Assembly: GCA_051649365.1 (NCBI GenBank) | Contig: JBOFGY010000135.1 | Coordinates: forward strand, 1 to 64,000 | From: CAVTAE01 sp051649365 | GTDB taxonomy: Bacteria; Deinococcota; Deinococci; Deinococcales; Trueperaceae | DNA: 64,000 nt | Reading direction: 5' to 3' | Shown: piece by piece, positions 24,270 through 32,395 of the stretch | Numbering within the stretch: the stretch's first letter is position 1 | Layout: each line of letters opens with the position of its first letter | Notes under the pieces: generated by a model | The model's input: only the letters and a program-made list of their open reading frames with translations | Databases searched by the model: none | What the model was told of the DNA's origin: nothing | Translations under genes and position numbers: made by a program

Positions 24270-24944
24270 TTAAACAGACCTGGCAAGGCGAAAGCCAAGG
24301 TCGTCAATCTTGAAGGTCGGATGGCTGCGGCGACGGCAGGTGGCTCCGCAGCCTCTGGCCTCTTCAGCCCAGCCACCACCACGAAAGACACGATAAGGCC
24401 CGTAAACCTGTTCGTCATAAATATCCCAGCACCACTCCCAGATATTGCCTAGCATGTCATAAAGACCCCAGGCATTCGGTTCTTTTTTGCCTACTTCTTG
24501 AAGAGCGTTGCTCGAGTTGCCACGATACCAGGCGATGGCTTCCAGTTCTCCGTACCTATACTTTTTATTGCCTGCCTGACATGCGTACTGCCACTCGGCT
24601 TCTGTTGGCAAGCGGTAGCCATTTGCCGCCTTATCCCAAATGACATGCTCACCGTTCAGTGAATAGCACTCGCTTAGACCTGCCTCGTGGGAAAGCCAAT
24701 TGCAAAACAAAACCGCGTCATACCACGAGACGTTGACCACAGGCTTGTGACCGTTGCCAGAAAAAGTAGCTGCTGCCTTTGTCATGCTCAGATAAAACGC
24801 TGTCGTCACTGGATATTGACCGAGAAGGAAAGGGTCGAGTTCGACACGCCATTGCTTTTTGACGCGATCATCTCTCAACTCTATTACGCCGCCTGGAATA
24901 CTGATGATGGGGTAAAGAGTCGGTTTTTCTTTTGTTTGTAACAA
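24270..24944 (-). CDS. SUMF1/formylglycine-generating-enzyme-fold protein
   Basis: A 224-aa protein with the SUMF1 (FGE-sulfatase) fold: PVVNVSWYDAVLFCNWLS, YRLPTEAEWQYACQAG, NAWGLYDMLGNIWEWCWD and RVFRGGGWAEE...DLGFRLA. In true FGE two cysteines of the region after GGS/GGG bind copper; here the first position is Glu and later Cys residues (GCGATC) remain, so formylglycine formation is doubtful and another oxidative or scaffold role is possible. No sulfatase is nearby. It lies just downstream of cysS (32 bp apart, same strand), so they may share a transcript. Confidence 0.85.
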   Translation of the reverse strand: MLQTKEKPTLYPIISIPGGVIELRDDRVKKQWRVELDPFLLGQYPVTTAFYLSMTKAAATFSGNGHKPVVNVSWYDAVLFCNWLSHEAGLSECYSLNGEHVIWDKAANGYRLPTEAEWQYACQAGNKKYRYGELEAIAWYRGNSSNALQEVGKKEPNAWGLYDMLGNIWEWCWDIYDEQVYGPYRVFRGGGWAEEARGCGATCRRRSHPTFKIDDLGFRLARSV

Positions 24945-24976
24945 AGTGCTTTCTCCAATTTGTGTTTTCAGGATGC

Positions 24977-26404
24977 CTAAGAGAGTTTCCAGCGACTGCC
25001 CTCTGCGGTATCCTCGAGCGTAATCCCAAGCTCTGCCAGGCGGTTTCTAATTTCATCAGAGTTCTTAAAATCCCTGCGCTGCCGTGCTTCCTGACGTTGA
25101 TTCATAATGAGTTGCAAGAGTCCATCAAGCATATTCGTATCGCTTTGCCCTGTTTCGCTCGAGTCCAAGGTGATACCCAAAATATCCCCAAGCAAATCCT
25201 CAAAAAATTTTTTCGCTGCGTTGATATAACTTTTTGCTGGCTTCGTTGCGAGTTTGCCGTTGATGTCTCTGGTGGCATCAAACAAAACCGCGATGGCTTG
25301 TGGTGTGTTGAGGTCATCATTCATCGCTTCGGCAAAGTCGGCACGTTCCTTGCTAAAGGGGTCATCTGTAAAACCACTCTCGTCACTGAGGCGTTTAAGT
25401 TCCAGATAGGCTTCGCGCAGACGCTTTAACCCTTGTACGGAACCAAGCAAACTTTCTTCACTAAAATCTGAGAGGCTGCGGTAGTGCGAACGCAGCATAT
25501 GAAAGCGAACTTCGGCTGGGTCGTAGTTGCTCAGCAGTTCTTGCAGCGTGACAAAATGACCTTTGGACTTGGCCATCTTTTCACCGCCAAGTGTAATCAT
25601 GTTCCAGTGCATCCAAACCCTTGCAAACTTTTTCCCTGCGGCTTTTGCCTGAGCGATTTCGCATTCGTGGTGTGGAAAAATCAAATCCAGACCGCCACCG
25701 TGAATATCAAACTCGTCACCAAGATATTTGGTGCTCATCACCGAGCATTCGATGTGCCAGCCAGGAAAGCCTTCACCCCAAGGGCTATTCCAGCGCATGA
25801 TGTGTTCGGGTTCGGCGCGTTTCCACAGAGCAAAATCTCGCGGGTCATCTTTATCACTGCGAACGGCAACGCGCGTTCCTTCTATCTGGTCATCAGAATT
25901 GCGCCCAGAGAGTTCGCCGTACTCTTTCCATTCGGAGACATCAAAATACACACTGCCGTCACGCTCGTAAGCAAGACCGCGCTTGATGAGTTCTTCGGTC
26001 ATTTCAATTTGTTCGATGATATGCCCTGACGCGCGTGGTACGATGTCTGGTCGTCTGATGTTGAGTTTGGCGAGTGAATCAAAATAGGCCCAAAAGTATT
26101 TTTCGGCAACTTCCATCGGCTCGAGCTTTTCTAATTTCGCCCGCTTGAGCATCTTGTCTTCACCTGCGTCACCGTCATCGGTTAAGTGACCTACATCGGT
26201 AACATTCAAAACCAGGCGCACTGTGTAGCCTTCATGTTGCAACCAGCGTTTGAAGGTGTCAAAGACGATGGGGCCTCTGGCGTGACCCAGGTGGGGTTCA
26301 GAGTAAACGGTAGGGCCGCAAAAATAAATCCCCACGCGACCAGGCACGACGGGCTTAAAGGGTTCTTTTTCTCGAGTCAAGGTGTTGTAAAGTTCTAGTG
26401 GCAT
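24977..26404 (-). CDS. cysS: Cysteinyl-tRNA synthetase
   Basis: Charges tRNA-Cys. The class I signatures are present: the HIGH-type motif HLGHARGP after the zinc-binding CGPTVYSEP, and KMSKS as KMAKSKG. Zinc ligands continue with HIECS and HHECE. The C-terminal helical domain ends AELGITLEDTAEGSRWKL, typical of CysS. At 475 aa the length is normal. GGAG lies upstream of the ATG. The next gene on this strand is the SUMF1-like protein. Confidence 0.97.
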   Translation of the reverse strand: MPLELYNTLTREKEPFKPVVPGRVGIYFCGPTVYSEPHLGHARGPIVFDTFKRWLQHEGYTVRLVLNVTDVGHLTDDGDAGEDKMLKRAKLEKLEPMEVAEKYFWAYFDSLAKLNIRRPDIVPRASGHIIEQIEMTEELIKRGLAYERDGSVYFDVSEWKEYGELSGRNSDDQIEGTRVAVRSDKDDPRDFALWKRAEPEHIMRWNSPWGEGFPGWHIECSVMSTKYLGDEFDIHGGGLDLIFPHHECEIAQAKAAGKKFARVWMHWNMITLGGEKMAKSKGHFVTLQELLSNYDPAEVRFHMLRSHYRSLSDFSEESLLGSVQGLKRLREAYLELKRLSDESGFTDDPFSKERADFAEAMNDDLNTPQAIAVLFDATRDINGKLATKPAKSYINAAKKFFEDLLGDILGITLDSSETGQSDTNMLDGLLQLIMNQRQEARQRRDFKNSDEIRNRLAELGITLEDTAEGSRWKLS

Positions 26405-26615
26405 GATAGCTCCAGGAGTTGGGAACTAGGAGTTAGGATTTAGGGTTAAACCATAGCCCGCTAGTAAGAAGTATTCTTTGTATTGTATATGGATTTAGTC
26501 AAAGGGTGACGACAGAGGTCAGCACTAACATCGTTGCATATTTCGTGATGGCAACCAGAAAGACATACCTTAGTGTAGCACTACAACCCCGTTCTGTCAC
26601 GTTACACTTTAGCGT

Positions 26616-27233
26616 GTGGGCTATTTAACCGTTGCTAAAACGCATGAACGAACTGAAGAGGTAAAGGGCTCGAGCTTTATCGCCTTCGTGACGAGCATAG
26701 ATTCTTTGAGCGATGTCGAAGCGCACTTGCAAAAGATTCGCAGCAAACACGAGGACGCAAATCATAACTGCTACGCCTACAAGTTGGGTCAACAGCTTAA
26801 ATTTTCTGATGACGGTGAACCTGGCGGCACAGCAGGAAGACCGATGCTCGAGGTCTTGCAAAAACGCAATTTGGATCACGTGCTCACTGTGGTCACGCGC
26901 TACTTTGGTGGTACAAAACTTGGTGCGGGTGGTTTGGTTCGCGCGTATTCGGGTGCGCTGGCAAAGGCACTGGATGAAGCGGGGGTGCTCGAGGTCAGAG
27001 ATCGTATATCGCTTTCGTTTGAAGTTCCTTTTGCTGTGATGGACAGCGTTCACCGTTTTGCAGATAGTGTTACGGGGCTGAAAAGGGAAGAGCTGGAATA
27101 CACTGCGTCAGGTATGAAGTTATCTGTCAGTATGTTTGCAGAGGATGAAATGATATTTAAGAAGCAGATTGTTGAGTTGGCTCGAGGGCAGGTTGTTTGG
27201 AATGGTTCGTCATTGCGTGTACGGAGTGACTGA
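26616..27233 (+). CDS. YigZ/IMPACT family protein
   Basis: A 205-aa member of the UPF0029/IMPACT family, related to the yeast and mammalian regulators of Gcn2 and to E. coli YigZ; the bacterial role is not settled. Typical phrases are VKGSSFIAFVTSIDSL, DANHNCYAYKLG, FSDDGEPGGTAGRPMLEVL and VTRYFGGTKLGAGGLVRAYSGA. The start is GTG without Shine-Dalgarno; TACACT sits 7 nt upstream, a candidate leaderless promoter. It stands alone. Confidence 0.92.
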   Translation: MGYLTVAKTHERTEEVKGSSFIAFVTSIDSLSDVEAHLQKIRSKHEDANHNCYAYKLGQQLKFSDDGEPGGTAGRPMLEVLQKRNLDHVLTVVTRYFGGTKLGAGGLVRAYSGALAKALDEAGVLEVRDRISLSFEVPFAVMDSVHRFADSVTGLKREELEYTASGMKLSVSMFAEDEMIFKKQIVELARGQVVWNGSSLRVRSD

Positions 27234-27290
27234 TTGGAGAGGATAATTGAAAGTATGCAAAGTTGATACTTCACTACAAGAAAACTACCG

Positions 27291-27388
27291 ACGAAGCAAT
27301 CTCACGTTACTTAACGAACTGACGAGAGATTTCCCAACGGTTGCAAAACCACTTCATCGTGAACTAAGCCTTGGCGAGATTGCTTCGT
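27291..27388. repeat. REP-like inverted repeat (GAAGCAATCTC family)
   Basis: ACGAAGCAATCTC (27291-27303) and GAGATTGCTTCGT (27376-27388) are perfect inverted repeats, and CTCGCAATGACG follows near 27439. This wording matches the widespread CGTCATTGCGAG...GAAGCAATCTC repeat and the element at 32153-32338. Confidence 0.7.
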
Positions 27389-27453
27389 GGACGGAGTAAC
27401 GATAAACTGAATCGGCCTGTGTTGCATTTCTAGCTGAAACTCGCAATGACGAA

Positions 27454-28797
27454 TTAGTGGGTTGACGGCTCGAGCAACTCAAACGCCAACGCTGCACTCC
27501 ACGAAAAACCAACCGCACCACAGCCTGTGCCATCTCTGGGGTCGTAGTATTCGACAAAGCCGTGTTTGGTAAGCAGTTCTAAACTTTGCAAACGGATCGT
27601 TTCTGCCAAGTTATTAAACCCATAACGCTTGAGCCCTTCCATCACCATCCAGTTAATAATAATCCAGACAGGCCCGCGCCAGTAGCGGCGTGGTTCGTAA
27701 AAATAATTATTCTTTGCCTGCGAGGGTAAAAAGTATTTCGTCGTGTTACTTGGCGCGTATTCGTCTGGATTAAGTAAGTGCTCCTCGACTAAGCGTTGTG
27801 CCTGGTCGCGTTCGGGTAAGCCTGCAAATAACGAAATAAACGTCGCTGAGCCATTCTCGGTTAAAAACTTGTGTGCTCTCGCGTCATAGGCGTAGTAAAC
27901 ACCTGCGTCTTCATCCCAGAGTTTATAGTTAAAGGCCCGCTTGGTGTGGTGCATCCAACGCTCTAACATGTCAGTAGGCTCACCAATAAGTTCAGCTAAG
28001 TATTTTAAGTCCTCGAGGGCGCGGTAGACGAGCGCGTTAAAGAGCGTGTCCTGTACTAAAAAAGGCGACTTGGCGTAAATCGTTTGTGGGTCATAACCCC
28101 ACTTGCGGTAAAGCTGAATCAAATACATAAAGCGTTGATAGTCGGCGGTGATGGGTCGTTCGTCTTCCTTGACGTGAACAAAATCTTTGCGGTTATAGAC
28201 AGGAACATCAGCAGACTTTGGTGATACTGCCAGAAGTGGCGCGACAAAACGAGCGGCATTATCTGTGCCGGATTCCCAAGGATGAATAACCGAAACAAGC
28301 CCCGTGTTTTGTGGGTCTCTGGCTTCGCGCAGCCACTGGTGTTTCTTAAAAAGTTTTGGGTACATCTCCTGAATAAAAGCGAGTGAAGCAACCTTGTCCT
28401 TGGCGCGGTTGTGCATGAGTCGCAAACAGATGGCGATAAGTGGTGGCTGAATGAGTCCTGAGGTGGGAATATCCGGCGCGTTCGGGCTATCTTCAATACC
28501 CCAAAACTCTGGCGTGGGAAAATAATCAGATGCGCCGTTGTGATAGAGGATGTGTGGCACCATGCCGTTTTTCCATTGCCCTTTGAGTAGGGAACGGATT
28601 TCCAGTTGGGCACGTTCCACATTGAAATGACTAACACCCAGCGCAACAAGCGCAGCATCCCAGTTCCACTGGTGCGGGTACTGATAGTGACCAGGCTTGA
28701 TAAAACTGCCCATGTCGTTCTCGAGCAGTGTCGTTTTTGCCTTTTCTAAAAAAGTGGACTTTGCTTCTTCATTCGGAAAGATATCCTGTTCTGTCAT
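27454..28797 (-). CDS. GH63/MGH1-like glycoside hydrolase (mannosylglycerate/glucosylglycerate hydrolase type)
   Basis: A 447-aa (alpha/alpha)6-barrel protein. FIKPGHYQYPHQWNWDAALVALG near the N-terminus, VIHPWESGTDNAARF (typical HPWESGxDN of GH63-type hydrolases) and YWRGPVWIIINWMVMEGLKRYG near the end place it with the mannosylglycerate/glucosylglycerate hydrolases known from Thermus and Rubrobacter. It would recycle a compatible solute in the cytosol. The substrate is inferred from family. No Shine-Dalgarno; TAAGCT lies 5 nt before the ATG. No solute synthesis genes are adjacent. Confidence 0.8.
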   Translation of the reverse strand: MTEQDIFPNEEAKSTFLEKAKTTLLENDMGSFIKPGHYQYPHQWNWDAALVALGVSHFNVERAQLEIRSLLKGQWKNGMVPHILYHNGASDYFPTPEFWGIEDSPNAPDIPTSGLIQPPLIAICLRLMHNRAKDKVASLAFIQEMYPKLFKKHQWLREARDPQNTGLVSVIHPWESGTDNAARFVAPLLAVSPKSADVPVYNRKDFVHVKEDERPITADYQRFMYLIQLYRKWGYDPQTIYAKSPFLVQDTLFNALVYRALEDLKYLAELIGEPTDMLERWMHHTKRAFNYKLWDEDAGVYYAYDARAHKFLTENGSATFISLFAGLPERDQAQRLVEEHLLNPDEYAPSNTTKYFLPSQAKNNYFYEPRRYWRGPVWIIINWMVMEGLKRYGFNNLAETIRLQSLELLTKHGFVEYYDPRDGTGCGAVGFSWSAALAFELLEPSTH

Positions 28798-28929
28798 GCT
28801 TTAGCTTAACCATAGTTAAGATGAGTACGTTTGAACTAAAGGTTATGTAATACTAAAAGATGCAATAGTTAAAGTAAATGTGTTAGACATAAACATTAAA
28901 CGTTCACGGCTTTGGACAATACTAAAAGT

Positions 28930-29547
28930 ATGAAAAGATTTTATGTCTTACTATTATTCATAGGCACTTTCGGCACGGCTTGTGTTCCACAAACCCAGGA
29001 AAATACTACTGAAAATACTACGTCATCTATTGTGATCATCAATGCACCTACAGATATTCGTGCAGAGGGTGTTGCGGATAAACTGCAAACGGCTCTGCAA
29101 GCGCACAGCGCAGCGGGTAGCTATGATTTCGTGAGTCGCAGTCGCGTCGAATTCCAAGAGACCCACCGCGATATGGCGGGCAGTCGCGCACCGTTGCAAG
29201 CTGCCTATATTGCTAGAACCTTTGGTGCCGAATATGCCGTGATTGTGGCTGCCCCTGTGTTTGAGCGTGAGGTAGAAGAAATTACCTTTCAACGCTCGTT
29301 GCGTCGCGAAGTCGAAACGGAGGTGCAACTCGAGGCCCGCATTATTGACCCTGTAACTGCCGAGGTTCTTTCTACGTACACGTCGGCGGTTTACACAGGT
29401 TTTCGCGTTGAAAGATTTACTGAAGGTGAAGACATTGTAGAAGAAAGCGAAGACCCAGATTTGAATGCAGAAATTGAATCGGCAGTTAACGAAATTGCGC
29501 CAGGGTTAGCTACAGACTTGGAGCTGTTTTTCTCGAGGGATCATTAA
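28930..29547 (+). CDS. Putative lipoprotein
   Basis: A 205-aa protein with an export signal and a lipobox (FIGTFGTAC). The mature part looks like a mixed alpha/beta domain with IVIINAPTDIRAEGVADKLQTAL and AAYIARTFGAEYAVIVAAPVF, reminiscent of the periplasmic CsgG-like or DUF-type lipoproteins that assess endogenous stress, but I cannot name a family. I start at ATG 28930, which has AATACT 6 nt upstream and gives a proper signal peptide; a TTG at 28912 is possible. Its stop overlaps that of scpA (convergent). Confidence 0.65.
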   Translation: MKRFYVLLLFIGTFGTACVPQTQENTTENTTSSIVIINAPTDIRAEGVADKLQTALQAHSAAGSYDFVSRSRVEFQETHRDMAGSRAPLQAAYIARTFGAEYAVIVAAPVFEREVEEITFQRSLRREVETEVQLEARIIDPVTAEVLSTYTSAVYTGFRVERFTEGEDIVEESEDPDLNAEIESAVNEIAPGLATDLELFFSRDH

Positions 29548-30311
29548 GCAGCTTCGCGTTCTTGTCCGGTCTCGAGCTCTAACTCAATAGGTGCATAAGG
29601 TGTTTCTTGAGTAGCGCGTAATTTACCCTCTTTGAAAAGCTCGAGCATTCCTGCAAAGGTCACAGTGACAATCTCCCATTCTTTGCTCTCTACCAGGTCA
29701 GAGAATTTGCCACGTGTAAAGTTTCGGAGGGCTTGCATAAGGCGTTTCATGCCCGTGGCCATAGTAATGCGCTCAATAGCCATTTCAAAATAATTCGCAA
29801 AGCTGTAGCGCGAGGCCATTTCTGCTAAGCGTGTCAAACCAATTTTGATAGGACGCTCGGCGCGAGGGTAATCGGGGCGGGGCATAGTTGCGGGTAAAAT
29901 AATGCGACGTTCGGCGCGACGTTGGCGCAAGAATTCGATGGCGTTCTCGAGTTCCTCGAGCAAAATAACAGCCGCGAGCGTTTCTTGTAACAGTTCTTCT
30001 TCGGCTTCTTCCTCGGCCTTAGGTGGGCGAGGTAACAAAAATCTAACCTTGAGCTCTACAATTCGTGCAACCATTGGGAGGGCTTCAGAAGCGAGGTCGA
30101 GATTATCGTTCGAGAGCTCATTAAAGTACACGAGGTAATCCTGCACGAGTTTTAACACATCAATTTGCTGCGGCATGATGTTGCGTGTGTGCAGTGCGTG
30201 TGCGAGTTCGGTGAGGGAACCACTAAAAAAAGGTTGTTGAACCGTGAAGCCCTGTTCAGGTTGCTCTATTGGTTTTCCTTTCACCTGTTTTTCCTGTACG
30301 CCCGCGTTCAC
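29544..30311 (-). CDS. scpA: Segregation and condensation protein A
   Basis: The kleisin subunit of the bacterial SMC condensin, linking SMC heads. The N-terminus has QQPFFSGSLTELAHALHTRNI and DVLKLVQDYLVYF, the middle MVARIVELKVRFLLPRP then an acidic linker, and the C-terminal winged helix ends VTVTFAGMLELFKEGKLRA. At 255 aa it is normal. The start is GTG with TACACT 6 nt upstream. No scpB lies next to it in this window. It converges on the lipoprotein gene with a 4-bp overlap. Confidence 0.9.
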   Translation of the reverse strand: MNAGVQEKQVKGKPIEQPEQGFTVQQPFFSGSLTELAHALHTRNIMPQQIDVLKLVQDYLVYFNELSNDNLDLASEALPMVARIVELKVRFLLPRPPKAEEEAEEELLQETLAAVILLEELENAIEFLRQRRAERRIILPATMPRPDYPRAERPIKIGLTRLAEMASRYSFANYFEMAIERITMATGMKRLMQALRNFTRGKFSDLVESKEWEIVTVTFAGMLELFKEGKLRATQETPYAPIELELETGQEREAA

Positions 30312-30339
30312 GTAGAGAGTGTAACATACGGGGAATGAG

Positions 30340-30398
30340 CGATGAAGAATGAGGGATGAGTAAAATCAAATGACTCTTTCCTCATTCCCCCTTCATCG
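30340..30398. repeat. Inverted repeat in the scpA-XPB spacer
   Basis: CGATGAAGAATGAGG and CCTCATTCCCCCTTCATCG pair with one 4-nt bulge. It lies in the divergent spacer between scpA and the helicase gene. Confidence 0.7.
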
Positions 30399-30408
30399 TT
30401 CCTAACCT

Positions 30409-31881
30409 ATGGCTCGTAAATCCGCACTTTCCTACGACAGAGGTACGCTTATTCTGCATCCACCACCGAAAGGGAAGGCGTGGTTAGATTTTGCGACCTG
30501 GGATGACCGCATTGAAAAATTTCGAGTGCCTGCTAGGGACTATAGAAAGCTGCTCGAGACCTGCAAACTTGAAGGTATAGACATTGAAGATAGAGCGCGG
30601 AGTTTTCGGGAGCTCGAGCTAAAACCGCTCACCCAAGAACCGTTTAAGCACCAACAAGAAGCTTTAGAGAATTGGATTCGGGCCAAGCGGCAAGGCGTGG
30701 TTGTGTTACCAACGGGTGCAGGTAAAACGTTCGTTGCACATATGGCCATTGAAGCCACGCCGCGCAGTTCACTCATTGTCGTACCAACTCTCGATTTAAT
30801 GCATCAGTGGTATGCGAATCTAAAAGCAGCGTTTCCAGAGGTTGAAGTGGGTTTACTTGGCGGTGGTTCAAAAGATGATTCACCCATTCTTGTTGCCACC
30901 TACGACAGTGCCGCCATTTACGCTGAGAAACTTGGCAATCAATACGCCTTACAAATTTTTGATGAATGCCATCACTTACCTGGTGACTTTGTAAGAACGA
31001 TTGCTGAGTATTCGATTGCGCCGTACCGTTTAGGGCTTACCGCAACGCCCGAACGTGGGGATAACAAGCACACCGATTTAGACATACTTATTGGCCCAGT
31101 TATTTACCGCAAAGCCCCCGAGGACTTAGCTGGTGGCGCACTGTCAGAGCATAAAATTAAACAAATTAAAGTGACACTTTCTGCTGCTGAACGTGCCGAA
31201 TACGATAAACTCATTGCCCAACGCAATGAGTTTTTGGCGAAAAGCAGAATTTCCCTTGGAACACTGGACGGCTGGCAGCGTTTCGTGCAAGCCAGTGGCA
31301 GGAGTAAAGAAGGCCGCGCCGCGATGCTCGCGCACCGCAACGCACGGCAGATTGCCTTTGGCACGACAGCAAAAATGGAAACACTCGCGGGACTACTCGA
31401 GCAGCACCACGGAGACCGCTTGTTAGTTTTCACAGACGATAACGCGATGGTTTACCGCATTTCGCAAACTTTTTTAGTGCCAGCGATTACGCACCAGAGC
31501 AAAGTCAAAGAACGCCACGAGATTTTACAAAAATTCCGTGAGGGTGATTATCCGAGAGTCGTGACCTCGAGGGTTCTCAATGAAGGGGTAGATGTGCCTG
31601 AAGCCAATGTTGCGGTGATTTTGTCAGGCACGGGCACGACGAGAGAATACGTGCAGCGTCTAGGCCGCATTTTGCGACGTGGTGAAGGCAAACTCGCGCT
31701 GCTTTACGAAGTGATTGCAGAGAATACCGCAGAAGAAAATGTGTCAAAGCGGCGACGAGGAGAGTATAAAAAGACAGAAGAGGGGACAAGGGAAAGAGGA
31801 GAAGAGGAGAAGGAGAAAAGGCAGCAAAGATTATTTGACCGAATTAATAGTGAAGAAAGTTTGGGGTTTGATGATTTGTAA
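30409..31881 (+). CDS. XPB-type superfamily 2 DNA helicase
   Basis: A 490-aa helicase with all SF2 motifs: LPTGAGKTFVAHM (Walker A), FDECHHLPGDF (DEAH-type box), LTATPER, VTSRVLNEGVDVPEANVAVI and QRLGRILRRGEG. The short N-terminal damage-recognition-like part and the RED-type residues fit the XPB/Rad25 family found in archaea and some bacteria, where it works with the Bax1 nuclease in nucleotide excision. A Bax1-like gene lies 2.6 kb downstream in the same direction. The C-terminal tail is Glu/Lys/Arg-rich and encoded by purine-rich simple sequence. Confidence 0.9.
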   Translation: MARKSALSYDRGTLILHPPPKGKAWLDFATWDDRIEKFRVPARDYRKLLETCKLEGIDIEDRARSFRELELKPLTQEPFKHQQEALENWIRAKRQGVVVLPTGAGKTFVAHMAIEATPRSSLIVVPTLDLMHQWYANLKAAFPEVEVGLLGGGSKDDSPILVATYDSAAIYAEKLGNQYALQIFDECHHLPGDFVRTIAEYSIAPYRLGLTATPERGDNKHTDLDILIGPVIYRKAPEDLAGGALSEHKIKQIKVTLSAAERAEYDKLIAQRNEFLAKSRISLGTLDGWQRFVQASGRSKEGRAAMLAHRNARQIAFGTTAKMETLAGLLEQHHGDRLLVFTDDNAMVYRISQTFLVPAITHQSKVKERHEILQKFREGDYPRVVTSRVLNEGVDVPEANVAVILSGTGTTREYVQRLGRILRRGEGKLALLYEVIAENTAEENVSKRRRGEYKKTEEGTRERGEEEKEKRQQRLFDRINSEESLGFDDL

Positions 31882-31893
31882 TCCAATATCTCA

Positions 31894-32018
31894 GTACACG
31901 TCAAAACTAAAATCTTTACCACAAAGGCGGTATGAAATCGAGCGAAGCTACGAAGACACAAAGATAAAGTGGTAAAAAAGCACTTGTAATTTCCCTAAGA
32001 CTGAGTTTTGATGTGTAC
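31894..32018. mobile_element. 125-bp element with 15-bp terminal inverted repeats
   Basis: GTACACGTCAAAACT (31894-31908) and AGTTTTGATGTGTAC (32004-32018) match at 14 of 15 positions. Inside lies a second pair, ACCAC... and ...GTGGT, and a caaaggc/acacaaag motif. No coding sequence. It resembles a MITE. Confidence 0.65.
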
Positions 32019-32037
32019 TCGGAATCAATCTACTAAG

Positions 32038-32100
32038 TATCTATCCTAAAATTCAAATCGCACCCTTTTTAGAAAGCAAATGGATTTATTTTTAGTATAG
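32038..32100. repeat. Dispersed repeat family, copy B
   Basis: Begins ATCTATCCTAAAATTCAAAT and ends TTTTTAGTATAGAG; about 63 bp, matching copies A (10051) and C (55001). Confidence 0.65.
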
Positions 32101-32152
32101 AGTCTAAACTTTAGCTGTGCGTTAGTTATAGAGCCAGCATAGAATTTTGTTT

Positions 32153-32338
32153 CGTCATTGCGAGCTGCTGCTGAATATGTGTTTAAGATGCACTCCGTTT
32201 GCTGTAACAACAGCCGCGAAGCAATCCCTGTTTACTTACGTTGTAGTGGAGTACAAACGATGAGATTGCCACGCGGATTCAGCAGTGCTTAGTTTTACGA
32301 TTGAGGTGGAACACCCTACACGTAAGCTCGCAATAACG
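32153..32338. repeat. REP-like palindromic element (CGTCATTGCGAG family)
   Basis: CGTCATTGCGAGC at the left and GCTCGCAATAACG at the right (12 of 13), with an inner pair GCTGCTGAAT and ATTCAGCAG. It contains GCGAAGCAATC and GAGATTGCCACGCGG. The 514-bp spacer 31882-32395 is filled by three such elements and holds no gene. Confidence 0.75.
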
Positions 32339-32395
32339 AAAAATGGTACGAATAGCACGGCGTATGCCGTTTCTAAAAAAATTGGAACGCTCGAG

